From a virus: a stretch of 20,974 bases of DNA. Both the position numbers and the translations under genes were made by a program. The DNA lies in IMG/VR virus record IMGVR_UViG_3300032267_001396, positions 1 to 20,974 of that record; one strand, written 5' to 3'. The notes beneath the pieces were generated by a model. It was not told the origin of the DNA. It was given only the letters and a program-made list of their open reading frames with translations, and did not search any database. Shown here one piece after another: positions 1 to 10,049 of the stretch; position 1 is the first letter of the stretch, and every line of letters starts with the position of its first letter.

Positions 1-697
1 GACTTGCTCCCTGTAAACCACCGAGATAAAAGTTTTTAGGTGATAATAAATTTTGTTGATTATTATAAGTAAATCCATTCAAACTTAATGTTGCATTTCC
101 ACTTATCGCACCATTAACGGTTAATGACGCATCTGTAGCTGGTGTATTTGTCTTAATGCAAACATTTCCGTTTTTGTCAATCAAGAATGGTGTAGTGTCA
201 CCTGCCGAATCTTCAACTCTTAATGCATATCCAGAATTATCTACTTGTATTATATGTATGGCTCCTATCGTGTTGAATGATGATAATGTAATTGCTGCAT
301 CGGGTTTAAACGTACCCGCTCCTATTTTTCCTTGTGTGTCGATTATAAATGGAGTTTTTTCGTTTACTTCATCATATACATGTAAAGCATCCCCGCCACC
401 CGCTTGAGATAACAATAATGTTGGTTGTGTTGAATTTGCACATAGCGTAATTTGTGATGTCAAATAAACTTTATTAGCCGTAAGTGTGTTAAAAAAAACA
501 CTATCCAAATTTAAAGTATCTCTTACGTAAATATTTTTAGCAGATAATATTCCAGTTGCCGTTAAAGACCCATTTAAATGGAAATTTCCTCTAAATGGTG
601 CATCTTTACTTGCAATTGGATCATGACCAGCATCCGGATTAAATGGGTCTGTGTCCGTGTGGTGGTTTTTTCTATGAAATTTTGAATGGATAGTCAT
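1..697 (-). CDS. Tail fibre / receptor-binding type protein, 3' end beyond the window
   Basis: The minus-strand frame opens with ATG at 697 and stays open for 232 codons to the left edge, so the C-terminus is missing. The N-terminus is histidine- and polar-rich (MTIHSKFHRKNHHTDTDPFN). It is followed by short beta-rich segments of the type 'FHLNGSLTATGILSAKNIYV', which are typical of phage fibre shafts. Two copies of a module follow, at residues 104-138 and 158-196, sharing AL-x-V-x-D...TPF-x-ID-x-x-G...P-x-A and then a TL or LTVNG strand. The gene starts immediately after the tandem TAA TAA stop region of the 2006-residue gene, so it is probably co-transcribed with it as the last known member of the tail module. 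Host recognition is inferred from position and composition; no receptor-binding domain is visible. No Shine-Dalgarno sequence precedes the start. Confidence 0.75.
   Translation of the reverse strand, partial: MTIHSKFHRKNHHTDTDPFNPDAGHDPIASKDAPFRGNFHLNGSLTATGILSAKNIYVRDTLNLDSVFFNTLTANKVYLTSQITLCANSTQPTLLLSQAGGGDALHVYDEVNEKTPFIIDTQGKIGAGTFKPDAAITLSSFNTIGAIHIIQVDNSGYALRVEDSAGDTTPFLIDKNGNVCIKTNTPATDASLTVNGAISGNATLSLNGFTYNNQQNLLSPKNFYLGGLQGAS
110..388 (-). repeat. Two diverged copies of a TPF-x-ID fibre module
   Basis: Residues 104-138 (bases 284-388) and 158-196 (bases 110-226) of the left-edge fibre align. Both read AL-x-V-x-D, then TPF(I/L)ID, then (Q/N)G, and end in a TL-type strand. The copies are diverged at the DNA level, so this is an old protein-domain duplication. 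More copies may lie beyond the left edge. Confidence 0.6.
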
Positions 698-700
698 TTA

Positions 701-3700
701 TTAATATTTATTTACAAGGTCTACAAAATCATTACAACAAGAAGATGATGCAAGCTTCCACATTGTTGATGGTGCATATTGAATTGGAAAATCTTTTTCA
801 AGTTCTTTATATGTTATGGGATTCACATCACAAATTCTAATAACTGGTAAACTTAAATTGTAACAAGACATTGATTTCCAAGACCAGCAAAACGGAGAGA
901 AACAACCATTATTTACACCAGACTGAATTCTAATATCAGAAACTTCTAAATAATTTCTAAGTAAATCCAATGCATTAAATAATTTTTCAAGCTCTCGGTT
1001 TAAAACTTGTGGCACATGCAATTCATTTACACCAACTCCTATGTTTTCATTTTCAATGTAACTTGAAAATACTGGTCTTTCGGATGGAGAAATTGGTGTT
1101 AATGTAAAGTATGTTATTGTCCCAGATGGTATAGTCTCAGTTGCTATTACAAATTTAGAATTTATTATATTTCTATAATATTTAATATTTTGTACCATTC
1201 TTATTAAGGATTTATTGTAATTTATATCTTCTGCAAAATCTTCATTTGATAATAATAACTGATCAAGTGTCCAATAATTTTGTTCCAATCCATCTCCAAT
1301 TTTAAAATACTCAACAACATCTTGAATTTTTAAAATACTATTATCGGTTGATATTAGCATTGATCTGTATTGAGAACCTTTAACACCCGTATAAGTTAAC
1401 GAACTGCTGTTTGGTATTTCCACCAAATCAATAAAAATACCAGTAGTTGCATACTTATATATGTACTTGCTTGTTACTACGTAAAAAAATTCCCCAACCT
1501 CATCGAAATCGATACCTTTTATTGCATCTTTAATTGAAATTTCATTTAAATTTATTATCTCAAAATAATTTTTACTATTTTGTTCAAAAATATAAATTTT
1601 ATTTTTATCTGTTAATACATATAAAAACATTACATTTGGATCTGGATGTATTGTAATATTTTGTATTTTTTCGGAATCAAACTCATTAACATAGTACGTA
1701 TGTTTCCAGTTTAAATCGGATGTAAATTGTTTAATACATGCATTTCCATAATCTAAAACATAAACATAATTATTTGAATAAATTAACTGTGATGGTGAAT
1801 TGAATTTAGATGGATCTTCCTTTTTTCCGAAGTTTCCAACCACAAGTTGTACATTTATTTCCGGAATGTAAGAAAAATCAAAATTAAATTTATAAATTTT
1901 ATTTTTGAAAGAATCCAACACAAATCCATATGTTCCGTTTTCATCCGTGAAAGAATCTATTGATACTGGATTTGGAATTAAGGGTTTAATGTCATTTATA
2001 TTTTCAAATATTCTTTCTTGTGGTATTTTTGCAGAAGAGAATGCTCTTAGTTCTGTACCATCAATAACTAATAAATGGTCGCGTGTTTCTGAAAAAGATT
2101 TTATTTTTGAAAAATAATTATTATTTTTACCAGTTGATGTTGCAAGATAAGGTTTATCCCATTCCAAAAGTCCATAATCTTTCGTATTCCACTGTATGCC
2201 TCTAGCTGTGTATGTGGTTTCGGTTCCAAGCCAGCCATAAAATAATGTCGGAGTCTTTATACTTATGGTTTGTGAATTATATCTCAAATATTCAAAATTA
2301 GAATGTAATCTAGAAATTGCAGTGTTAAAAATATCAACATCTGCAAATTCGTTTGGTTGTATTTTTATTTGATCTAATGTATATGTATTTTCATAATCAT
2401 CCCCAAATGATAATTTTGTTTCATTTAAAAGTCTAACTTTTAATTGATTGTATGAAGCCCATTCGGAATACACATTCAACTTGGAATTCATTTCTAATGC
2501 TCTAGTTATTCCTGTATTATATATCGCAGAAAGAGATATTGTATATTGACCCGGATATTCGTACGAATGAAATAATGATTTATTTATTGTTGAATAATAA
2601 TTGTTTGCGGTGTCTCCGTAATTTATATAAAACGCATTTATTTTTATTTCTTTACCATCTATAATAACATTGTCTGGTGATTCAAATTCAAATTTAAAAT
2701 TTTGACCAGTTAATGCGTAATATGTAGAAACAAAAATTTCTGGAAGCACCGCAGTATTATATGCAACTATTGTAGTTGTATTCCCCGTCACATCTTGATT
2801 TATGGTTTTCCACAAAAATCTATCTTCTGTATATGACCCCGTCGAATAATTTGAAAATGTTGTACTTGGTATATTTGTTATTACTGATCCAGATGCTGTT
2901 AATTTTAATTTATTAAATTTGTATTTACTTACTGTTAATGGTGTTAATGGATCTCCAGTATTTAAAAAGAATAAATCAAAATTTCCATCTAATGGCGGCA
3001 CATATCTATCAACTTTCCAATCATCCGATTCCAATGTATATTTTATATATTTTGCTTGTTTTAAATCATATATCAATTGATTTGGTTGACTTTCAATTGA
3101 TTTATTACCATCAATCCCAAACTTTTGATTTATTGATATTAATTTGTTATTTAATAAATCAACTGATGTTATTTGTGGTGTAAAATTTAATGTGATCTTA
3201 TTATAAGGTAACAATTTTGGTGATCTATTGAAAGAATTTTTAAATGTTTTTGAATCAAACGGTATAGATTCAGCAGTTATATTGAAACTTTTTGTTATTA
3301 TTTGGTTTAATTCTAATGTTTTATAGGTTAATCCCATGTTTTCTGGATATTTTTTACCATATGAAATTAAACTTAATCTCATTCCAGAATTTCTATAAAA
3401 TGAAGTAGAATATGGTATATTTATTAAATTAACTATATTATAAATATTTGTTAAATATTTGCTATCGTAATCATAATACAACTTGCAATTATCAAAATTA
3501 TTTTTGTTCGCTGAAAGATAAAAGTTTTGAGTATTTGAAATTTTATTATCATATGCGGTTGGTGCATTTGATAATGTATAATTTCCTTGATTCAACAAAA
3601 CCAATTCTTTGGAATTTTGAGGCCAATAATATGGGGGGTATGTTATAAACTCCAATTTTGTATCAAAATCTTCAGGTTTTTCTGTATAAATTGTTATACT

Positions 3701-6700
3701 TTTTTGTAAATTAAATTTATTTAACCAATTTACAGGACACGCATCAACTGCACATAATGATATAGTCGTTATTCTTATATCTGTATTTGTAATATCATAA
3801 GTAAATGCGGATATTGCAGAAAAAGAAGTTGATGATAATGATTTTTTAAACCCATTATCACTTTTAGCATCCCAACAAAAATATTTTGCTGATATTTGGG
3901 GTAAAACATCCGTATTTGCTAAAAATGTATATGTATTATTTGAACCCATTTTTCGGGTTAACACGTTTTGTTCCAGCCTAGTATCTAGTATTATATCTTG
4001 TTTAAACCCAGTGTATACCACTTTAAAATCTGTATTGAAAATTTCGGGATTTGGAACATCTTCGATATCAGCAGAAAATAAACCATTTATATTAGAAGAA
4101 TTTGATTTATGTAAGAATACATTCAAATCATGCGTTAATGGTTTTTTGTTATTTGTAGTTAAATCCGTATTTAATAAATTTTTAACTTCTAAACGTATGG
4201 AACTTAATGCAGTTGCAGTATCGGATGTTCCATATTTATAAACAATATTTGTGTCTCCGTAATATGCGGTGATTGGTATTTTTTTAGGGTCGTTTTCAGA
4301 ATCAAAAGTCCAAGTCCAATTAATTGAACTATCTTTTGGTATCAAATAATCATAATTATCTACGTTTACCAAGCCCGTCAAATAAACGTATTTTGTATTT
4401 ATATCATTTAATATTGGTTTTTTCAATCCGACTATAAATTTTTTGTCTTTATAATAATCAAATAAACTGGAATTTGTTTTATATGTTTCAATTTGATTTT
4501 GTATATCAGAATATAGCGTTACTATTGTCGAAACTGGTCCATAACCAGAAATTCTTACAGTCGAAGTTGTGTTGTCAAAATTTAAACTTTGATTTGGTTT
4601 TATTTTTTGTATAAATTTTTTTGTATCGTAATCGATAGCATTGATGGTTACATCGTGTAAGAATGTCTCGTCGCCATATGGCTCAATGCTCCAAGTTATA
4701 TTTGATGGATTTGTATAATCTTTTACAATTTTTTTTAAAAAACTATCGTATCTTGGTGTATATCTTAAATCAATATATGGAAATACATTTTCTGATGTTA
4801 AATGTGCTACTGATAGATCTACATAATTTTGTTTTTCATCTAATTTTATAAAATATATATCAGAGTAATCATTTTGTATTATATCTTCTAAAAATGTTAC
4901 GGTTGTAGTATTTAAAGAATCTAATATAGTATTTAATTGAGTTTTTATTGATGTTCTAAACCCAAGATCCATTTGACCATAGTTTCCATTATAATCTATT
5001 TTAAAATATTGACCAGCTGTAGCGGGTATCCACATTGTTTCCCCGGTTGCATTATTAAACCAAGTACTTAAATCATAACTAATAAAATTTGAATTTAATT
5101 CATCTGGACTATACCAAATTTTAATATCTTGATCTTTAAAGAATTTTTTAAAATCATTTATATTTTTATTTAAAACGTTTATGGGTGTTAATTTTATTGA
5201 ATCATTTTTTGCAAATAAATCTAAGTCTAAATATAATTTTTTAAAATCTGAATAAATGCCATTTTTTATTAGTAATGATGCAGTTGTTTTTAATTTTTTA
5301 TTTTCGAGTATAACCGTATTTTCTTGTTTGTCCAATATTTCAGAATACACAAAAAATCTTAAATTATTATTTCCGTTTAGTTTATTTGAAAAATTTAAAG
5401 ATGGTGCATTGAAACCAATTTTAAATGTATAATAGTGTGGTGGATATTGTAAATTCCAAATTAATTGATCGTAATTTTTATTATTTACAGAAACAGTTAA
5501 ACCACTTAATGACTGTGTTGGGTATTTGATATTTCCAACTGACAAGTTTTTAACTATATTTGTTAAACTTTGATTTCCGATTTTTGAAGATTCTGCCATA
5601 TAGCTAACTGTAAACATGCTATCTGGTACACCGGATATTAATGGAACTTTTCTATTAGATAATAATAATGGATAATTGTAATATCTAAGATTTGTAGTAT
5701 TTATATTTATATTACAACTTAATACCGTATTAAATGAATCATGCAAAACGACATTGTCATTTAAACTACTCTGCAATAATTGAAATGTTAAATTGTTTGG
5801 ATTTTTTAATTTATCATAATCAGTTATATATGTTGAATTAAATCCTATATTTTTATGTAAATCTTCATATCTAATATTAGATAATTGATATAATTGTTTT
5901 TCTTTTATTGCATCATTTTCATCGTATATTGGCGCGTAAAACTGTATATCATATGCCAATGAAACTGTTTCGGGGTTTATATAATATTTTGTACTATCTT
6001 GTGAATTTGTGTCTATTAAATTTACACTAAAATATAAAGGATTAAAATAGTTAGCACCAGAAGAAAAATATATAATAGGTTGATTAACGATACATTGAAA
6101 TCCACTAATTGAATACACTAGATTTAAATCATTTATTTTTGGTATTGGTATAAATGATTTATTCCAATCTAATAAATAGTCTGATATTATATCATATGCT
6201 TTATTTTCCCCTCTACCATTTGGTTCTAAATAAGAATATGATACTGCGCTTATCAAGACTGCCGATGTTGTTAATGTAAATGTGTTATCTTTATTGGCTG
6301 TTGCATTTAAAGGATTTAAATATAATCTAAAAGGATTTACTAAGCTTGTATAATCTTTTTGTATATTGCTTTTAACATCTTTAATTCCAATTTTAAAAAA
6401 ATTAAAAACTTCTCCAAAATTATTTGTTTTTAACGATGATGGTGTCCAATAAAAAACTGAAGTAAGATCATTTGGATCATAATTTAAGGCTACTGAATCG
6501 TGTAAATCGCTATAAGCTAATGTACCATTTATCACTTGAAATGTAGAACTTGTTAAATTTACATTTGTTTCATTTCTAGGATTATTAATATGTCTAAATT
6601 TATTAGAAGCTCGTACTGGACCTAGAGAACTATCTATTTTTTCCAAATCGGGATCAATTTTATATCGTTCAATTGGCCAATTTCCGATTGTAGTTATTGT

Positions 6701-6721
6701 AAATGGTAAATAATCCGCCAT
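701..6721 (-). CDS. Giant virion protein with PKD/Ig-like modules and an NHL-type beta-propeller (2006 aa)
   Basis: The product is probably a baseplate- or tail-attached structural protein; no enzymatic motif is seen. The first roughly 1,300 residues are low-complexity-tolerant, beta-rich, Asn/Tyr/Ser-rich segments resembling a chain of Ig-like or PKD-like domains. A clear PKD-type signature lies near residues 1345-1420: a YGD turn, then HSYEYPGQYTISLSA. An NHL-type beta-propeller follows between about 1500 and 1800, the best blade being near 1638-1663 (FNSPSQLIYSNNYVYVLDYG). A module of about 45 residues occurs on both sides of the propeller (near 1437-1485 and 1805-1855), sharing GD...E...TLDQ...N-E-x-FA...R. 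The last 70 or so residues hold six cysteines, including a terminal CC pair. The start ATG at 6721 has only an AT-rich leader. It lies 41 bases after the 1093-residue gene, with which it shares the MAD N-terminus. Confidence 0.75.
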   Translation of the reverse strand: MADYLPFTITTIGNWPIERYKIDPDLEKIDSSLGPVRASNKFRHINNPRNETNVNLTSSTFQVINGTLAYSDLHDSVALNYDPNDLTSVFYWTPSSLKTNNFGEVFNFFKIGIKDVKSNIQKDYTSLVNPFRLYLNPLNATANKDNTFTLTTSAVLISAVSYSYLEPNGRGENKAYDIISDYLLDWNKSFIPIPKINDLNLVYSISGFQCIVNQPIIYFSSGANYFNPLYFSVNLIDTNSQDSTKYYINPETVSLAYDIQFYAPIYDENDAIKEKQLYQLSNIRYEDLHKNIGFNSTYITDYDKLKNPNNLTFQLLQSSLNDNVVLHDSFNTVLSCNININTTNLRYYNYPLLLSNRKVPLISGVPDSMFTVSYMAESSKIGNQSLTNIVKNLSVGNIKYPTQSLSGLTVSVNNKNYDQLIWNLQYPPHYYTFKIGFNAPSLNFSNKLNGNNNLRFFVYSEILDKQENTVILENKKLKTTASLLIKNGIYSDFKKLYLDLDLFAKNDSIKLTPINVLNKNINDFKKFFKDQDIKIWYSPDELNSNFISYDLSTWFNNATGETMWIPATAGQYFKIDYNGNYGQMDLGFRTSIKTQLNTILDSLNTTTVTFLEDIIQNDYSDIYFIKLDEKQNYVDLSVAHLTSENVFPYIDLRYTPRYDSFLKKIVKDYTNPSNITWSIEPYGDETFLHDVTINAIDYDTKKFIQKIKPNQSLNFDNTTSTVRISGYGPVSTIVTLYSDIQNQIETYKTNSSLFDYYKDKKFIVGLKKPILNDINTKYVYLTGLVNVDNYDYLIPKDSSINWTWTFDSENDPKKIPITAYYGDTNIVYKYGTSDTATALSSIRLEVKNLLNTDLTTNNKKPLTHDLNVFLHKSNSSNINGLFSADIEDVPNPEIFNTDFKVVYTGFKQDIILDTRLEQNVLTRKMGSNNTYTFLANTDVLPQISAKYFCWDAKSDNGFKKSLSSTSFSAISAFTYDITNTDIRITTISLCAVDACPVNWLNKFNLQKSITIYTEKPEDFDTKLEFITYPPYYWPQNSKELVLLNQGNYTLSNAPTAYDNKISNTQNFYLSANKNNFDNCKLYYDYDSKYLTNIYNIVNLINIPYSTSFYRNSGMRLSLISYGKKYPENMGLTYKTLELNQIITKSFNITAESIPFDSKTFKNSFNRSPKLLPYNKITLNFTPQITSVDLLNNKLISINQKFGIDGNKSIESQPNQLIYDLKQAKYIKYTLESDDWKVDRYVPPLDGNFDLFFLNTGDPLTPLTVSKYKFNKLKLTASGSVITNIPSTTFSNYSTGSYTEDRFLWKTINQDVTGNTTTIVAYNTAVLPEIFVSTYYALTGQNFKFEFESPDNVIIDGKEIKINAFYINYGDTANNYYSTINKSLFHSYEYPGQYTISLSAIYNTGITRALEMNSKLNVYSEWASYNQLKVRLLNETKLSFGDDYENTYTLDQIKIQPNEFADVDIFNTAISRLHSNFEYLRYNSQTISIKTPTLFYGWLGTETTYTARGIQWNTKDYGLLEWDKPYLATSTGKNNNYFSKIKSFSETRDHLLVIDGTELRAFSSAKIPQERIFENINDIKPLIPNPVSIDSFTDENGTYGFVLDSFKNKIYKFNFDFSYIPEINVQLVVGNFGKKEDPSKFNSPSQLIYSNNYVYVLDYGNACIKQFTSDLNWKHTYYVNEFDSEKIQNITIHPDPNVMFLYVLTDKNKIYIFEQNSKNYFEIINLNEISIKDAIKGIDFDEVGEFFYVVTSKYIYKYATTGIFIDLVEIPNSSSLTYTGVKGSQYRSMLISTDNSILKIQDVVEYFKIGDGLEQNYWTLDQLLLSNEDFAEDINYNKSLIRMVQNIKYYRNIINSKFVIATETIPSGTITYFTLTPISPSERPVFSSYIENENIGVGVNELHVPQVLNRELEKLFNALDLLRNYLEVSDIRIQSGVNNGCFSPFCWSWKSMSCYNLSLPVIRICDVNPITYKELEKDFPIQYAPSTMWKLASSSCCNDFVDLVNKY
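1151..2417 (-). repeat. Duplicated TLDQ module flanking the beta-propeller
   Basis: Copy A lies at about 2262-2417 and copy B at about 1151-1312 on the minus strand, separated by the propeller-coding part of the gene. Both copies read hydrophobic-x-hydrophobic-GD, E, Y, TLDQ, N-E-x-FA or N-E-FA, D-I, N, I-x-R, N, Y-x-R. They differ by about one inserted residue before TLDQ. The similarity is at protein level only. Confidence 0.6.
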
Positions 6722-6762
6722 GTTTATTATATAATAATTATGTTTTATGTTTGATTTTCAAG

Positions 6763-9700
6763 CTAATCTAAAAAACCCAAACCTTTATATAATTCATAAT
6801 TGAATGATGTTTCAACTATTCCTTCACTCATCAACCAGCTATTTAGTGATGACATGTTATATTGAAGAGTTGTGTTGATATTATTCCAATCAATAACACC
6901 TTCTATTTGATTGGTTGGTGTTGTTTGTACAAATGAATAATAGTTGTAAAAATTACTATTAAATTCATCTGTTATTTTTAAAAATTCAGAAAGTGTATTT
7001 AACGAGTAATTTTTTTCACCATCTATCAAACCAGTTTTTATGTATTTGTATTTCCTTAATGATTTTGAATGCAATAATACCGGAATACCAGCTGTTACAT
7101 AATATGTCGATGTATCTAATTTAATTCCAACATTTTTTAAATCTACAAAGTAATTATCATTCAATAATGCACCCCATAATTTTGATTTATTTATACTTGT
7201 TAAATCCATCAATCTTTTAATTGCTATTGGATAGTTTATTCTATAATCATCAGAATTTTGATCAACCGATTCCGCTATATCGTATAAAGCTTTAATACCG
7301 CAAACATCTATATCAGAGTTATTTTTTAAAAAGTTTGAAACTTTCTCATATGCAGTTACACCCAAATCGTAGTGATTTTCTAATCCGTATATATTTTTTA
7401 AGAAATCGTCAAATAATGTAACACTTTCACGCAAAGATGGTGTAAATGCCAATGATTTCAAATTTTCAGTAAAATCATAATCTTCGTTTATTTTGAATAT
7501 TTCATATGGATTTTTATCATAAAAATCAATAATTCTAGATTCTCCGGTTAAAGTTTTTGAAATTGTATAAGCTGAATTATTTTTGTATTTATTAATCCAT
7601 TTACAACCTGTCCAATCACCCATCATATTAATTGATTTTAACCATGGATGATATTCTATTTCTGTTTTTGCGGAATAGTTGCTTATAGCTTTGTATTTAT
7701 CTATTGTAATTAATTCATCTTTTTGAGCAGGATATATATTAAATCCTTTTGGGTTTACATTGAAAAAATTTTCAAATTTTTGATTTTTAATAGAAAACAT
7801 CTCAATTTTATTTGCTAATGAATTTACTACTAGAATATTATCATTACCATCGTACGCGATGCCGTTCAATGCTGGTTCTTCAACGTTTAATAAAAGTTTT
7901 CCATCATTACTTATTGAATCTGGTATTTTTGAATATATTCCGGTTAATGGAACGGCATGGGATACAAGTGTACCATCTGTTTTTATGCTTCCAATATAAC
8001 TATAACTATGTGTAAACCATAAATTTTGATCATAATCAATTGTCAAATTATTGATTTTATTAAATGGTCCAAAACAACTTAAAATTTTCCCATTTGTATC
8101 TCTTTTTTGTAAAAAATGAGATATTCCATATATGTTATTTGATAATGATAACCATATGTTTTCGTCTTTATCACAAACAATTTCATTTGGACAAGAAGAT
8201 ATTGATAATGATATCGTGTTGATTAAATTTCCAGTGGATGAAACCTTTACTAAAAAACTACTAAATGGATTTGAATATGTTATCCATGCATTGTTGTAAA
8301 TATCAGTATCTACACAAGTTGGTGTTATAAAATTTTCAATTTGCGTTGATGTTAATGGGTAGTATTGACTGTCGTAAATCCATTTGTATAAATCAGATGA
8401 ATTGTTTAAATCGAGTGTTTTTTCATTAATCGGCGAAACCCCAAATAATAATTTTCCAACACTATTAAATTTTAAAGTTGATGTTGTATTGTATAGTGTA
8501 ACCCATATATTTCTATCACCATCAATTGCAGAATAATAAGGTGTTGTATATTTTTTATTTAATAATTTATCAATATCTATCGAACATAAAACACTTCCTC
8601 TTGATGAAAATCTATATAAACTATTTAATTCGGAATCCACGCCCCATGCTTGATAATATGGATTTTGTAATGCTGAAATACACTTTAACCCATTAAACCC
8701 CGTAATATCTACAGACTGTGTTGTAAAATTTGCAACTTTTTTTATTGGTGTTTCAATTGTTGATATAAAAGCTGGTTCTTGAAAATTGTTTTTGGATAAT
8801 AATAATTTATTAGTATTATTATATTCATTATATTGTCCAATGTGTAAAGTACCCCCCATTTGATTTGATAACCAAAATAAATAATTGTCGTAATTATAAA
8901 AATTTAACGATAAAAATGCATTTGAAGTCAATAAAGCATTAAGAGAAGAAGTTTGTATTGTAAAATTTCCTTTATAATAGCCCGAAACAATATACCCAGT
9001 ATCATCTTTATATTTAAAATTTATTGGGGTAGGATAAAAACTAGAACTTAATTGATCTGAACCTACGTCTATATTTATAATGGAAGAAGTGCTGTCGTCT
9101 GGTAAATTTTTTAAAAAGTAAAAATCTGGATTATATGGTTTTATTCCATTTCCATCATATAAATCATAATGATATTCAAGTTGTTTATTACTTGGAGTTA
9201 TTATAATTGGAATTTGCGTATTTGTCCATTTGGGGTTTCTGTGTTCAACTGCTCCGTTCTCTGTTATTTTTAAATAATCAGGTACTCTATAAAGAAAAAG
9301 ATGTGGCATTGCAGTTTGAACCAAGCTATTACTAAAACTTTCAATTTCTGGTGTTTGATTTTTTTTATCTTGAAAAGATTTAATAGTCAGAGTTTGTAAT
9401 GTTGCAATTATTGTTGTATATGGTTTATTAAAATATGCTAAATCTGTATTATATATATCATCTATGAAATAAAATTCAGCAGTTCCGGTAACACCAGCAA
9501 CCATTCCACTTCTGTCTAATCTTCCATTATTGTTTACTTTTATTATTGTATCTGTTGTTTTTATTTTGTTTATTACATTTCCATTTAAATCAACAAATTT
9601 CCATTCGGGTCTAAGAAATGACCATTTATTAGTTGGCTCTTGGGGTGCATATGATTTTGAATTTGCTGCATATAAATCAATATAATGTTCATTCGTACTT

Positions 9701-10044
9701 GATGAGGTTATATTTATTTTAAATGGGTATTTATTATAATGTCCAGCATATGTTGGCGGTGGTAAAATATCAAAATAAATAGATTCGTTTAATAATAATT
9801 TTACCTCAACCGTATCTTGGTAAACATCAAACGATCCATTTGCTTTATACGCATTAAGAGTTACCGTGTAATATCCGCTATTATTATAACTGTGAGTTGG
9901 GTTTGATAATCTCGATCTTGATGAATCTCCAAAATCCCACAAATATTTTACATAATTAAATTGTTGTAATGAATTAGTGTTAAATGAAAAAATAGTTACA
10001 TTAACATATCCAGATGTTTTTGAAATTGTAAAATTATCTGCCAT
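6763..10044 (-). CDS. Large virion protein: N-terminal PKD domain, Vgb/NHL-like beta-propeller, alpha-helical C-terminus (1093 aa)
   Basis: Residues 5-82 form a textbook PKD domain: WDFGDSS at 36-42, then P-x-H-SY and GYYTVTLNA at 57-65. About 455-755 contains repeated blade motifs of the form 'N-(I/A/L)-W-(V/I/L/F)-(T/S)', followed by a hydrophobic-K-x-x-(S/T)-x-G-x-L strand. Blades are seen near WGVDSELNSLYRF, NIWVTL, NAWITY, NIWLSL and NLWFTH, resembling virginiamycin-B-lyase-type or NHL propellers. The lyase function itself is not implied. Residues after about 820 look helical and globular and may anchor the protein to the virion. Its place directly after gp6 corresponds to gp7 in T4, and its length is close to that of T4 gp7 (about 1030 aa), but I see no clear sequence match. 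The start ATG at 10044 lies 5 bases after the gp6 stop, so the two are translationally close. No Shine-Dalgarno sequence is visible. The role is inferred to be baseplate-peripheral. Confidence 0.75.
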   Translation of the reverse strand: MADNFTISKTSGYVNVTIFSFNTNSLQQFNYVKYLWDFGDSSRSRLSNPTHSYNNSGYYTVTLNAYKANGSFDVYQDTVEVKLLLNESIYFDILPPPTYAGHYNKYPFKINITSSSTNEHYIDLYAANSKSYAPQEPTNKWSFLRPEWKFVDLNGNVINKIKTTDTIIKVNNNGRLDRSGMVAGVTGTAEFYFIDDIYNTDLAYFNKPYTTIIATLQTLTIKSFQDKKNQTPEIESFSNSLVQTAMPHLFLYRVPDYLKITENGAVEHRNPKWTNTQIPIIITPSNKQLEYHYDLYDGNGIKPYNPDFYFLKNLPDDSTSSIINIDVGSDQLSSSFYPTPINFKYKDDTGYIVSGYYKGNFTIQTSSLNALLTSNAFLSLNFYNYDNYLFWLSNQMGGTLHIGQYNEYNNTNKLLLSKNNFQEPAFISTIETPIKKVANFTTQSVDITGFNGLKCISALQNPYYQAWGVDSELNSLYRFSSRGSVLCSIDIDKLLNKKYTTPYYSAIDGDRNIWVTLYNTTSTLKFNSVGKLLFGVSPINEKTLDLNNSSDLYKWIYDSQYYPLTSTQIENFITPTCVDTDIYNNAWITYSNPFSSFLVKVSSTGNLINTISLSISSCPNEIVCDKDENIWLSLSNNIYGISHFLQKRDTNGKILSCFGPFNKINNLTIDYDQNLWFTHSYSYIGSIKTDGTLVSHAVPLTGIYSKIPDSISNDGKLLLNVEEPALNGIAYDGNDNILVVNSLANKIEMFSIKNQKFENFFNVNPKGFNIYPAQKDELITIDKYKAISNYSAKTEIEYHPWLKSINMMGDWTGCKWINKYKNNSAYTISKTLTGESRIIDFYDKNPYEIFKINEDYDFTENLKSLAFTPSLRESVTLFDDFLKNIYGLENHYDLGVTAYEKVSNFLKNNSDIDVCGIKALYDIAESVDQNSDDYRINYPIAIKRLMDLTSINKSKLWGALLNDNYFVDLKNVGIKLDTSTYYVTAGIPVLLHSKSLRKYKYIKTGLIDGEKNYSLNTLSEFLKITDEFNSNFYNYYSFVQTTPTNQIEGVIDWNNINTTLQYNMSSLNSWLMSEGIVETSFNYELYKGLGFLD

Positions 10045-10049
10045 ATGAA

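Noticed and set aside
156-407. Plus-strand open frame opposite the left-edge fibre
   Set aside because: It mirrors the minus-strand fibre codons, has no recognisable protein character and no promoter-like context.
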